From: Chiridota heheva
Lineage: Eukaryota; Echinodermata; Holothuroidea; Apodida; Chiridotidae
DNA: 64,000 nucleotides
Assembly (NCBI GenBank): GCA_020152595.1
Contig: JAIGNY010003010.1
Span: 310,001-374,000 of the forward strand
Reading direction: 5' to 3'
A model generated the notes under the pieces. It saw only the letters and a list, made by a program, of their open reading frames with translations, was not told the origin of the DNA and did not search any database. Both the position numbers and the translations under genes were made by a program. The first letter of the stretch is position 1, and each line of letters starts with the position of its first letter. Below, piece after piece: positions 36,163-46,071 of the stretch.

Positions 36163-36271
36163 ACAAAGGTGTGGCATTCAGTTGATCCGTCCCTTCCCCG
36201 TGCAGTGCCCATCACTTCATCCTTCCTCTTTTCTGTTTTCAGCTGCAAAAACTGGAAATGGCCACTCTCAG
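36163..36271 (+). CDS. Weak candidate exon of the CCDC33-like gene
   Basis: Two strong acceptors lie here (TTGTATTCTCTTCCAG to 36162 and TTTTCTGTTTTCAG to 36242), plus a CAG|GTATCA donor at 36272. Using the first, phase 0 gives an open 36-codon exon ending in phase 1, which fits the exon at 39255/39276. Using the second gives a 29-bp mini-exon. The peptide (TKVWHSVDPSLPRAVPITSS...) is not recognised. Confidence 0.28.
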
Positions 36272-36574
36272 GTATCACATACACAATCTTTAAAATTGAA
36301 CATATATATATATTTTTTAATTAAACATATTTAAAAAAATAATAATAATAATTCCAAATAATACCATTAAAGATCAATATGACCAACATCAAAACATTCA
36401 GTATGAAATAGCTCAAATTCAGAAATATTTACAAGCATATATTCCTGTTCCCTTGAGGACATCACTTTCTAAGTAATCTTAATGGATACATCTGTCATTT
36501 ACATAATTTTAGTCTCTTTATAGTATTTTTAATTAGTCCTCATAATCTATGGTATGAACGAATGAGAGGTTTGG

Positions 36575-37800
36575 GTCCCTGTCAAAATTTGAACCCCAGT
36601 CAAGATTTGAATCCCAGTTGAGATTTGAACCCCAGTCGTGATTTGAACCCCAGTTGAGATTTGAACCCCAGTCAAGATTTAAACTCCAGTCAAAATATTG
36701 AGCCCCAGTCGAGATTTCAGCCCCATTCGAGATTTCAGCCCCAGTTGAGATTTTAGCCCCAGTTGAATTTTGAGACGGACTAAAGATTTCAATCCTAGTC
36801 GAGATTTGAGCCCCAGTTGAGATTTGAACCCCAGTCAAGAATTGAGCCCCAGTCGAGATTTCAGTCCCATTCGAGATTTGAGCCCCAGTTGAGATTTGAG
36901 CCCCAGTTGAGATTTGAGCCCCAGTCGAGATTTGAGACCCAGTCATGATTTCAGTCCCAGTCGAGATTTGAACCCCAGTCAAGATTTTAGTACCTGTCGA
37001 AATTTAAGTCCGACTAAAGATTTCAATCCTTGTCGAAATTTGAGTCCCAGTTGAAATTGAGTCCCATTCAAGATTTCAGTCCTAGTCAAGATTTAGCCAG
37101 TTGAAATTTGAGTTCCAGTCAAGATTTCAGTCCTAGTCCAGATTTGAGCCCCAGTCCAGATTTAAGCCCCAGTCCAGATTTGAGCCCCAGTCCAGATTTG
37201 AGCCCCAGTCCAGATTTGAGCCCCAGTACAGATTTGAGCCCCAGTCCAGATTTGAGCCCCAGTCCAGATTTGAGCCCCAGTCCAGATTTGAGCCCCATTG
37301 AGTCCAGATTTGAGCCCCACTGAGTCCAGATTTGAGCCCCACTGAGTCGACTTGAGCCCCACTGAGTCCAGATTTGAGCCCCACTGAGTTGACTTGAGCC
37401 CCACTGAGTCCAGATTTGAGCCCCACTGAGTCCAGATTTGAGCCCCACTGAGTCCAGATTTGAGCCCCACTGAGTCCAGATTTGAGCCCCACTGAGTCCA
37501 GATTTGAGCCCTACTGATTCCAGATTTGAGCCCCAGTGCAGATTTGAGCCCCACTGAGTCCAGATTTGAGCCCCACTGAGTCCAGATTTGAGTCCCACTA
37601 AGTCGACTTGAGCCCCACTGAGTCGACTTGAGCCCCACTGAGTCCAGATTTGAGCCCCACTGAGTCCAGATTTTAGCCCCACTGAGTCCAGATTTGAGCC
37701 CCACTGAGCCCAGATTTAAACCCTACTGATTCCAGATTTGAGCCCCAGTGCAGATTTGAGCCCCAGTCCAAATTTATGTTCCAATTGAAATTGTGTAAAT
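36575..37800 (+). repeat. 18-bp and 22-bp nested minisatellite
   Basis: The left part (36575-37130) has diverged 18-19-bp units like AGTCGAGATTTGAGCCCC. At 37130-37295 the units are a uniform 18 bp (GAGCCCCAGTCCAGATTT). At 37295-37720 a 22-bp unit (GAGCCCCACTGAGTCCAGATTT) with a 4-bp TGAG insertion takes over. Each block is homogeneous, showing separate rounds of spread. ORFs of up to 187 codons are artefacts. Confidence 0.93.
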
Positions 37801-38870
37801 AATTGAGTCCCAAGTCGAGATTTGAAACAGACCTATGCAAAATACAGTACCCAGGGATGTGCTTAATATAAATCCCTGCACTAATTGAGCTATTGGGAGA
37901 GTGTTCATAATGCATCTCAAGTTTTTCCTAAAAGAACCACTTGTTTATAACAGCAGTCCTCTCTCTCTCTTCAGTGTGGAATTGATATTTTAAGAAAAAT
38001 ATTTATTTTGAGTAGCTTACAAAATTAGAAATGAAGCATGCTGCCCTACAATTGTAAATTTATCTGCAAAGCAGAAAGAGACAGTGATCAATATTTAGCC
38101 ATGAACGTTATCATCTGTGTCTGCAAACAGTTTACATCTCGCTCACAAAGGATTTAACCTATTGAAATCTTGACTGAAAACAATACTGTCTTGTCTAAAT
38201 AGCAATTTATATCTTGCTTGAAAAAATATGGTAACAATTAAAACTTTGTCTCAAAAAAGAAAAGAAAATTCCTGTTCTGAATAAGAGTTGAAACAATCCA
38301 GGCTTGAAAAGAACTGAATTAAGATATACAGCGGGATCACCTCCAACAATAAATATTGTGGAGATTTTCATTTCTTTTAGTAGTCCTTTGCAAACAATTG
38401 TCATATTTTGTTTTCCCTCCTATATTTATGAACATACCTACAGTAATAATGTTAATGATTCTACTGGTTAAAGATGCAGTGGAAATCAATAAATTGATAA
38501 GACAATCATATTTTGTTTGTATAATAAGGAAGGCTTATAGGCTTAGTCTTGTGAACTATATCTGAGGAATTATATTTATAGGAATGTTGAAAAAAGGAAT
38601 TTCAAAAAAAGAAAATTATTTGCTTATCCCAGTTGGAAAAGTGATGCGGGAGTGTGGTTTTTTTCTTTTCCAAGTCAATTAATTTCGGTTATTTGCAATA
38701 TTGTGGATAAGCTTAATCACATCAGGTGTAAAAAAAACAAAATTTTTGAAATAGAACAAAATTGAAATACAGACGCTGAATGACTGATCCGAGAGAAAAA
38801 TTTGGTACTTGAAAAAAAGGCATTAGAATACCTTTGATAATTATATGCAAAAAGAATGTTGAAGCTTTGT
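37801..38870. other. AT-rich spacer, no gene seen
   Basis: No exons were recognised. A (TC)n run lies near 37960. Probably intronic to the CCDC33-like gene. Confidence 0.35.
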
Positions 38871-38875
38871 CTCTG

Positions 38876-39145
38876 CTAATTGTGGTGATGCAGTGGTTAA
38901 AGGGTTATGCTCAGTATGCAAAAGGTATTGATCGGTTCCTGTTCTTAGTGCTGTATTGACTCACTTTAGTCTGCATGTTCCAATCCTCTCAGCTGTAAAA
39001 TGAGCACCAGCTCTGCTGGGGAGTTAACCTGAGATGGACTGGTGTCCTTTCCAGGGGGATTCATGTGCTCTCATCCGCTTACGCCCAAGGAAACCAGGGA
39101 TTAGCACCGGCCTGATGGGTCTTCATGATCAGAGTAAGGATGTAT
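38876..39145 (+). mobile_element. tRNA-derived SINE with conserved core
   Basis: The head GGTGATGCAGTGGTTAAAGG resembles a tRNA A-box region and GATCGGTTCCTG a diverged B box. The body contains CTCTGCTGGGGAGTTAACCT, GATGGACTGGTGTCCTTTCC and CACCGGCCTGATGGG. This core recalls domains shared by broadly distributed invertebrate SINE superfamilies (recollection, not a search). It ends about 110 bp before the exon at 39255. Confidence 0.65.
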
Positions 39146-39254
39146 CATGTGCGTTATGTTAATTTTAAGGGAGTACCTTCTTTTTTTGTCAATCTTTACC
39201 TTGGTAATCTCGTTCTTGACAGCTTTTGATGGGCGCAAATGGACTTTTCATCAG

Positions 39255-39353
39255 AGGGTGGGATTTGCTGTCCAGTTGGTGGATTAAGAGTTTATAAAGC
39301 TCTCAGCAGTCCAAGAGGTGCTGCTAGGGTCAAAGTTTTGGTCTCCATTGCGG
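39255..39353 (+). CDS. Probable exon of the CCDC33-like gene
   Basis: The exon ends at a near-perfect donor, GCGG|GTGAGT. Reading GGLRVYKALSSPRGAARVKV then LVSIA, it closes in phase 1. Two acceptors are possible: CTTTTCATCAG (start 39255, adding EGGICCPV-type residues) or GCTGTCCAG (start 39276). The other two frames contain stops. The peptide looks like a beta-strand-rich N-terminal region, but no domain is proven. It lies upstream of the firmly linked exons on the same strand. Confidence 0.5.
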
Positions 39354-40173
39354 GTGAGTTTGCTTCCTTGTTATGTTGTTCTGTTATACTTACAGGAGAC
39401 ATATTGTCAATATTCTAGCTTGATATATGATAGAGAATAAAAAAATAAACCAACTACCAAAAACCCCATTGTAAAATCTTATTCCATTCTCATCTTATCC
39501 AAGTCTGAAGTTGTAACATGGATGCTGCCATTTTGTTTAATGTTGTGTTGAAATTATGCCAATGATGACCTAATTTGCAGTATGTACTAGCACACATTAA
39601 ATATTTCTTTAGAATTTTCTTTTTTTCCTAAATGCTTTGGCAGGCGGTTCTAATGGCTTGAATCATTAATATCATATACATATAAAAATTAATTGACTCA
39701 TGCAAAGGAAAACTTATTTCTTAGAAGTTAAGAAAATATGAAATAGATTATAAAGAAAATACATCAATGTTCTTATCTGTACTGGGTGTGTAACATCATG
39801 TTTTAGAGGGTGTATGAACAAAATGGCTGCTCCCATGTAAGTTTGACAGAATAAATGTTTCAATAAAATAGAAAAGATATGCTAAAATATTTTGTATAAT
39901 GTGAAATTTCTTGAGATGACTAAGAATGATAATATCTATCATATTAAATTGAATTCCATTTTGAAGGAAAAACCAAGACTTGATGTCTCCTTTAAAGGTA
40001 TATGGAAAGGTAGAAATTTCATATTCACCAGAAAGATTTGATTAATGTATGGAAAATTTATGAAAGAGAATGCACCTCCAAATCTTGAGAGTAATTCAGA
40101 TTGTTTTCTCTGCCTAAATTTTGATTGAGGATACGACGGAGACTGAAAACCTTTATCATATTCAACTGCTTCC
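39354..40173. other. Intron-like, no gene seen
   Basis: AT-rich. CTTGATATATGATAGAGAATA near 39419 is related to sequence just left of the fold-back element (42060). No exon was recognised. Confidence 0.35.
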
Positions 40174-40535
40174 ATTCTTGAGGTCGGACATCTGGGAATT
40201 TGTGGTGCACGGCGACGTAAGAATGATTTTTTGACGATCTCTTCAGTCAAAGGGGAAAACAAACAGTCAGTTATTTTGCAGTCAATGGGAAAAAATCATA
40301 TTTTTTGTCATTTTTCAACAAATACTGAACAGAATTGATTTTTCTTCAAATATGTTGTGTATTAGATAATAGTTTCCAACATATATGAGTACCATTCATT
40401 TTCGCTGATTGGCTGAGGCAACACAAGTATTCATTACAAAATATCCCATTGACTGTAATGATAAAGTTTCCCCTCCAACTTAGCAAAACCGTACCAAGCT
40501 TGTATACAGTTACGTCGACTCCAACCACGAGAATT
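40174..40535 (-). mobile_element. Family-B MITE, inverted copy
   Basis: From ATTCTTGAGGTCGGACATCT to CCAACCACGAGAATTC, reverse orientation to the copies at 27133 and 60491. It shares the GGTGCACGGCGACGTAAGAA and ACTTAGCAAAACCGTACC blocks. No coding capacity. Minus-strand ORFs of 60-107 codons lie in it. Confidence 0.8.
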
Positions 40536-40929
40536 CAAATAGCGTTGGTAAAGGATTGAAAAACAAAAAGAATAAAAACAATAAGTAAACAGAATGATAT
40601 GGTTTTCTTGTTGCGATGTCATAAAGTTTTAATACAATTTGAACTAGAATTTCAGCACTCTGTAAAGTGCATGTTTCCGCCTGCTTTGCAATTCAATTTT
40701 ATTTAGTGTTCAGTTTTACTCAGGCTAAGCATTCATTGTTTGAGTTCCTTTCAGACAAGTTACATTCCATCATATTCTTGTAATGCCAAAAACCAATTAT
40801 TTTGATTTTGCTTGATATCCAATCATTTGATTTAATTTTCTTCAGAGTCCAGATAATACATTGCTTGGATTTTTATTCAGAGTAGGAATTCATTGTTCAG
40901 CATATTCCAGTGGAAAGTTTCATCTAAGT

Positions 40930-41172
40930 CGTGACAGATCTCATCCTAAAACATCCCCACCCCTCTATTTCTGCCCTTTCCCTGTTCCAATATGTCCTAA
41001 ATTTTAATTACTTTGTCTGAAATCAGTAACAAAACCACACACTAAATTTAATCAAAATCCATTCATCAGTTCTTGAGATATCTTGGTGATGAAAAAATCA
41101 AACAGGCAAACAAGCAAATGAGGCAAAAACATAACCTCTGTCCAACCTCATTGGCAGAGGCAGTAACTTAGT
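40930..41172. repeat. Dispersed repeat, copy 2
   Basis: Runs from CAGATCTCATCCTAAAACAT through AACAAAACCACACACTAAAT and TCTTGAGATATCTTGGTGAT to CTGTCCAACCTCATTGGCAG. It matches copies at 32073 and 58040 and has the GGCAGAGGCAGTAA end. Confidence 0.7.
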
Positions 41173-41256
41173 ATTGAAAGGCCTTCAAATTCAAAATGCT
41201 GTAAAATGGTCCATTTTTAACAGATTTTAATGAACATTTTTGCTAGTTTCATTGTT

Positions 41257-41370
41257 TATAGCTTATTTTCGTGGTTTATAGCTTATTTTCATGGTTTGTT
41301 TATAGTATAGTTTCTTGGTTTGTAAGATAATTTCTTGGTTTATAGCGTATTTTCTTGGTTTATGGCATAT
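41257..41370 (+). repeat. Short ~22-bp T-rich tandem repeat
   Basis: Five or six degenerate copies of GTTTATAGCTTATTTTCNTG. It lies in the intron just before the exon at 41772. Confidence 0.75.
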
Positions 41371-41771
41371 TTTTGTCCAATTATTCTCAAATTGTTGCTC
41401 CCTGTCCAATTTGATTATAACATTCTCATCCCTTTTATCTAGCCAACTCTCTACATGTATATCACATTCAATTTTGTTGTATCCCTTTGTCTTACATTTG
41501 CATTGTATACATTACAAGTTTCAATAGTGTATCTTTTATATGATTTTGTTAAAGATTATTGCTTTTTTTCCTAATACCATTTAATTGTTTTTGTCATTTT
41601 ATTAGGTTGTTTTTTCCCTGTCCATAAATCATAAACAATAATTTGATAATAACATTCTCATTCCTTCTTGCTTTGTATGCATTACAAATCCTAATCGTAA
41701 ATTTTGATGATTTGGAGAGAAATTGATTAATTTTTTTCTCCATTCCATTTTTGTTTGCGCCATTTCATTAG

Positions 41772-41843
41772 GCAACCACTATTCATGGCTCAAATTGTAC
41801 CATGATTGGAGTGAATTTCAGCATGAGACTCGTTACATCACAG
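41772..41843 (+). CDS. Probable 72-bp exon of the CCDC33-like gene
   Basis: Bounded by ATTTCATTAG and ACATCACAG|GTAGTA. Two frames are open across it. Following the phase-1 exon ending at 39353 gives GNHYSWLKLYHDWSEFQHET-type sequence. Phase 0 gives ATIHGSNCTMIGVNFSMRLV then TSQ, which would join directly to the phase-0 exon at 47531. The second reads more like a beta-strand domain. The choice requires a transcript, or another exon that shifts phase. Confidence 0.5.
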
Positions 41844-42132
41844 GTAGTAATAATTTTCCAGTTTCTTTCCAAGCAGAAAATTGTTTAAATTTCTAATTAT
41901 CAGGTTTTATTGCACTTACTTTGATGCAATATAAGCAGATGCGAGTATGAACATTTTAATTAGCATTTTATTGTTGAATATTCACGTTTGCGCAGTATGT
42001 CATTCAATGCATAATAGATGCATTCTTTTAATGGAATGTTTCAGTGAATTTTCATTTTCATATATATGATAGAGAACTATTCAAGAAACCATGTTGTTAA
42101 AAAAAACCTAGTTGGTTTATATTCCATTACAG

Positions 42133-42662
42133 GAATATTCCCATGGAATTTCATTATAATGTATTTAATAGAGGACAATAAAAGAAACACATCGATAAAA
42201 AAGCCAAGTTAATATCTTATTCCTACAAGAAGTTTTTTATTGATTTTTAAAGATTTTTCTTGTCCACATAAAAGAGATTCTTGGTCTTGAGTCCAAGTCA
42301 TCATTATGATGTCATAACTGCACTTCTGTTCTATTCTTTATGTATTTCTTTGAAAATTAATTTCATATTTTCTAAATGATAAAAACATTTTTTTCCATGT
42401 TTTCCAATCTGTTGTTGTAACTTATATTTGAATTCTTAAAAATTAGCAATTAATTATCAAAGAAATACATAAAGATTAGTACAGGAAGTGCTGTGATGAC
42501 ATCATAATGATGACTTAGACTTAGTACAAAAGTCATTTCTATGCGAGCAAGAAAAATCTTTAGAGTTCAATAACTTCTTCTAGTAATGAGATACTTAATT
42601 GATATTTTCCACCAATCTGTTTCTTGAATTTTTCTCTATAGGAATATTCCTTTAAGGAGTTA
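42133..42662. mobile_element. Fold-back element, long imperfect inverted arms
   Basis: The left arm (about 42133-42365) and right arm (about 42450-42662) are reverse complements at perhaps three-quarters identity. The left has CAGGAATATTCC, AAAGATTTTTCTTG, CATCATTATGATGTCAT and TTTATGTATTTCTTTGA. The right has AAAGAAATACATAAAG, ATGACATCATAATGATGA, CAAGAAAAATCTTT and GGAATATTCC. The ~85-bp centre is AT-rich. A single transcript through it could form a long hairpin. No coding capacity. Confidence 0.7.
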
Positions 42663-42676
42663 AAAGCAATTCAAAG

Positions 42677-43595
42677 ATTTCACCAGGGTGTTGAAGAAAA
42701 GTGATTGGCGCAGTGTAAAGAGATTTCTTCAGGGTGTTGAAGAAAAGTGATTGGTGCAGTGTAAAGAGATTTCACCAGGGTGTTGAAGAAAAGTGATTGG
42801 TGCAGTGTAAAGAAATTCCACCAGGGTGTTGAAGGAAAGGGATGGGCGCAGTGTAAAGAGATTTCACCAGGGTGTTATAGAAAAGTGATTGGCGCAGTGT
42901 AAAGAGATTTCACCAGGGTGTTGAAGAAAAGTGATTGGCGCAGTGTAAAGAGATTTCACCAGGGTGTTAAAGAAAAGTGATTGGCGCAGTGTAAAGAGAT
43001 TTTACCAGGGTGTTGAAGAAAAGTGATTGGCGCAGTGTAAAGAGATTTCACCAGGGTGTTGAAGAAAAGTGATGGGTGCAGTGTAAAGAGATTTCACCAG
43101 GGTGTTAAAGAAAAGTGATTGGCGCAGTGTAAAGAGATTTCATTAGGGTGTTGAAGAAAAGTGATTGGTGCAGTGTAAAGAGATTTCACCAGGGTGTTAA
43201 AGAAAAGTGATTGGCGCAGTGTAAAGAGATTTCACCAGGGTGTTGAAGAAAAGTGATGGGCAGTGTAAAGAGATTTCACCAGGGTATTGAAGAAAAGTGA
43301 TAGGCGCAGTGTAAAGAGATTTCACCAGGGTGTTGAAGAAAAGTGATTGGCGCAGTGTAAAGAGATTTCACCAGGGTGTTGAAGAAAGGTGATTGGCGCA
43401 GTGTAAGGAGATTTCACCAGGGTGTTGAAGAAAAGTGATTGGTGCAGTGTTAAGAGATATCACCAGGGTGTTGAAGAAAAGTGATGGGTGCAGTGTAAAG
43501 AAATTTCACCAGTGTATTAAAGAAAATCTATTGGCGCAGTGTAAAGTGATTTCACCAGGGTGTTAAAGAAAAGTGATTGGCGCAGTGTAAAGTGT
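42677..43595 (+). repeat. 47-bp minisatellite, ~19-20 copies
   Basis: Unit GTGTTGAAGAAAAGTGATTG then GCGCAGTGTAAAGAGATTTC and ACCAGGG. Copies are highly similar, with GGCGC/GGTGC and TGAAG/TAAAG variants distributed among them, and one 3-bp deletion near 43260. It lies within an intron of the CCDC33-like gene if the chain of exons is right. Confidence 0.95.
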
Positions 43596-43599
43596 AAAT

Positions 43600-44090
43600 T
43601 CTTAAATGCAGATCCAAGATAAATCTTAATGTATTTTCAAGTTATAAAATGAAAAATTTCATTCATTTAAAGTGTAAGGTACATGAGCAGATGGGCAAAG
43701 CATGTAAAATGCATGTTATAACACGTCTCAATGATTAAGCAAAAACTGTTTCCAGTTGTTTAGTAAGACTCGGGCAGTTAATTTTTTGAGAAATACATCA
43801 ACATTGTCTTCGATCTGCAGGTATGACATAACACTTTACCCTGCAATATGTGGCATCACTTTTCGACACACTGGTGAAATCTTTGAAATGTAATAACTCC
43901 AAAATGGAATATGATATCAACATGATTTCTGCACCAACTATATTCTTTAAAAGTCCATCATCTGTATAATTCATGGAAATATTTCTTTAAACAAAGGAAA
44001 GAAAATAAAGAATTATATGAATAGTTTCAGCTGTCTTCCTTTTAGTGTATCACAAATCTTGCACATACTTGCTATATTCTGAATCTGAAA
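43600..44090. other. Intron-like; one weak exon candidate
   Basis: An acceptor-like GATCTGCAG at 43820 is followed by YDITLYPAICGITFRHTG in one frame and a weak donor. The frame needs phase 2, which no neighbour offers, so it is not called as an exon. Confidence 0.25.
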
Positions 44091-44092
44091 TG

Positions 44093-44310
44093 TGTAAAGG
44101 ATTAGTTCAGTGGTCAAGCAAGTTCACGTTACATGAAAACAAAATGGTGAAGAAATTGTTCATCAATCTTATTCTGTTAAGGAGATATTCAAGTTTAAAA
44201 CTATGTCTTATCTTTGTAGAAATGACTGGTGTAGTAAGTCTACTATGAAAGGTTGGCACCCTTATCCTCACATTTTTTAACAATTGTTATATATTTTAAA
44301 GAAAGTTTAT
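44093..44310. mobile_element. Family-A MITE, one arm and half the core
   Basis: TAAAGGATTAGTTCAGTGGT, AAACAAAATGGTGAAGAAAT, then GTCTTATCTTTGTAGAAATG and CTTATCCTCACATTTTTTAA. It corresponds to the inverted right half of the copies at 655 and 6008. The far end is missing. Confidence 0.65.
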
Positions 44311-44868
44311 TTATTTTTTTACTTCCACCATTACACAGAGTGTAATGAGTGGACTTATCAAATCGTACGTGAGCTCTCATATGTGCCTGTGCAATGGTTT
44401 GCGTTAAAATGCATCTCCTCCTAGGTTTTAACAGTTTTGCTCTTGAAAGTTTGGCTCAAATGAGATTTTTGTATGCGCCATATAGTTTGTATTTTGATAA
44501 GAGATATTCTGTGTATTTTTTTAAATTAAAGCTCCCGAAAGGTTTTACTAAAGTATCAGACTTCATACGTAATGGTGCTAGAAATAGCTAGCTGTAGACA
44601 TAATGCTCCGCTTACCATACATGGCTAGGTCCTCATGCATTCAGTACATGTGTTTCCTATTAGCACTACGATATTTACTACTTTTATTAAACATATCTAA
44701 AAGCTGGTACAATGTTATTAATTTATGTAGTAGTACTTTTCATATAAGAGCAAAATTATGCGATTTCATGAAAATTTGAGTGAATTACGGGATGATAAAA
44801 AAATCTATATCAGAGACTTGAAGCCGTCTTAAATTTTTTGGATGTGACTTTGTGTTACATTTATGTCA

Positions 44869-45042
44869 GGGAGTTGGCATTAACCCTTACTCTACCAGGG
44901 AGTTGGCATTAACCCTTACTCTACCAGGGAGTTGGCATTAACCCTTACTCTACCAGGGAGTTGGCATTAACCCTTACTCTACCAGGGAGTTGGCATTAAC
45001 CCTTACTCTACCAGGGAGTTGGCATTAACCCTTACTCTACCA
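44869..45042 (+). repeat. Six near-identical 29-bp repeats
   Basis: Unit GGGAGTTGGCATTAACCCTT then ACTCTACCA, copies starting at 44869, 44898, 44927, 44956, 44985 and 45014 with essentially no divergence, so a recent expansion. A single inverted relative (CTCTGGTAGAGTAGGGGTTA) lies near 34050, showing that the unit came from a dispersed sequence. Confidence 0.93.
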
Positions 45043-45441
45043 GAGCTTTGAAAAAAGCAACCCCAGTTTTTGTAACTTTTTTTTTCATATGCATTTTTGA
45101 CAACTTTTCTTTCATTTTCTTTCTTACAAGTTTGATTGGAATAGAGGCTAAGATATTTATCTTTTGAGTAAATAACTTGAAGCCAAATTTGGAAATATTG
45201 GACAAAAATATGCAAATTAAGCAATTATTGGCTAAATTTGGTTAACAAATGGTTAATTTTTGCAGAAGTATAACTTCGTGTCAATATTAAAAACAGAAAT
45301 TTGTGTTACATATTTATATTCTTTATGAAAGTTCCTTTCCAATGATGCTAATCTATCATTTCTAGAAAGATAAATAAAACACCAAAAATGATTATAGTCA
45401 AAAGACCCCTGAAAGCTGCAGCAGAAAAATAATTACGCAGT

Positions 45442-45512
45442 GGTCACGGTGAGACTCAAACCTGGAGAGCTCGCGTGCTAGCTGCATACATTTCCTCTGC
45501 ACCACATAGTTG
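45442..45512 (-). mobile_element. tRNA-like sequence, probable SINE head
   Basis: On the minus strand, GGTGCAGAGGA is an A-box-like element, and GGTTTGAGTCTC about 40 bases later is a B-box-like element. The sequence between includes GCTAGCACGCGAGCTC. The acceptor stem does not pair, so this is a pseudo-tRNA or SINE head. The minus-strand body would lie at 45200-45440, where TTGCATATTTTTG-rich sequence occurs. Confidence 0.5.
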
Positions 45513-45806
45513 TTCGACTTGAAGAGGTGTAATATAATTCTTATAGGAAAAGTTATAAATAGAGGGGGTATGCCATTATTTATATATCAAATGAAAGGAA
45601 ATTGCAAGCACTTTTGAATCGTATGTAGGACCTAATGTTAAGCATAACTCATATTAAGGTAAGCTTAATTAAATGATTTATTAGCTCGTTTTAGAGTAAT
45701 TTTAACCCGATGTCCGCCTGGATTTCAGCATGCATGATGCAATACTGTACAGTACCTTCGTAAGATAACTAATGTAGTGTAGTGTACACAAATGAATACA
45801 CTGTGT

Positions 45807-46071
45807 CATGACTTGTCTTTCTCCTTAAAAATTTGTTCCAGCAAATCATAACCACAAACTTACTGTAGCAAATAGTGAGACCACTTTATCTTAATTAAAT
45901 TAACCACACAATAAGGACTTTATCCATTGCTAATATGATACTCAGCACCAACTTCCACAACAAGTAAGGTTTTTATAATAAAGAAAATAAAGAGGGAAAA
46001 TCTGACCCGACCTGGTTATGTATCAGGTCGGGTCTGACTGTTTGAAACTTTAAGGAGCAGAACAACTAATG
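45807..46071. mobile_element. Family-C MITE
   Basis: 265 bp from CATGACTTGTCTTTCTCC to AACAACTAATG. The ends form an imperfect inverted repeat (CATnnnTTGT, CTCCTTAAA). Near the right end, CCCGACCTGGTTATGTATCA then GGTCGGGT forms a hairpin. This is the best-preserved copy, and the reference for the one inside the E2F-like exon. Confidence 0.78.

Noticed and set aside
37119-37704. Gly/Ser/Gln-rich ORFs of 119-187 codons
   Set aside because: Artefact of the 18/22-bp array, with several frames open at once.
40174-40622. Minus ORFs of 60-107 codons
   Set aside because: They lie in a family-B MITE whose other copies are not open in the same frame.
43821-43880. Exon candidate reading YDITLYPAICGITFRHTG
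   Set aside because: It needs a phase-2 entry that no neighbouring exon supplies, the donor is weak, and similar sequence nearby looks repeat-derived.
44869-45042. Interstitial telomeric repeat (TTAACCC-like word)
   Set aside because: The unit is 29 bp with only one TTAACCC-like word; it is not a run of TTAGGG/CCCTAA.
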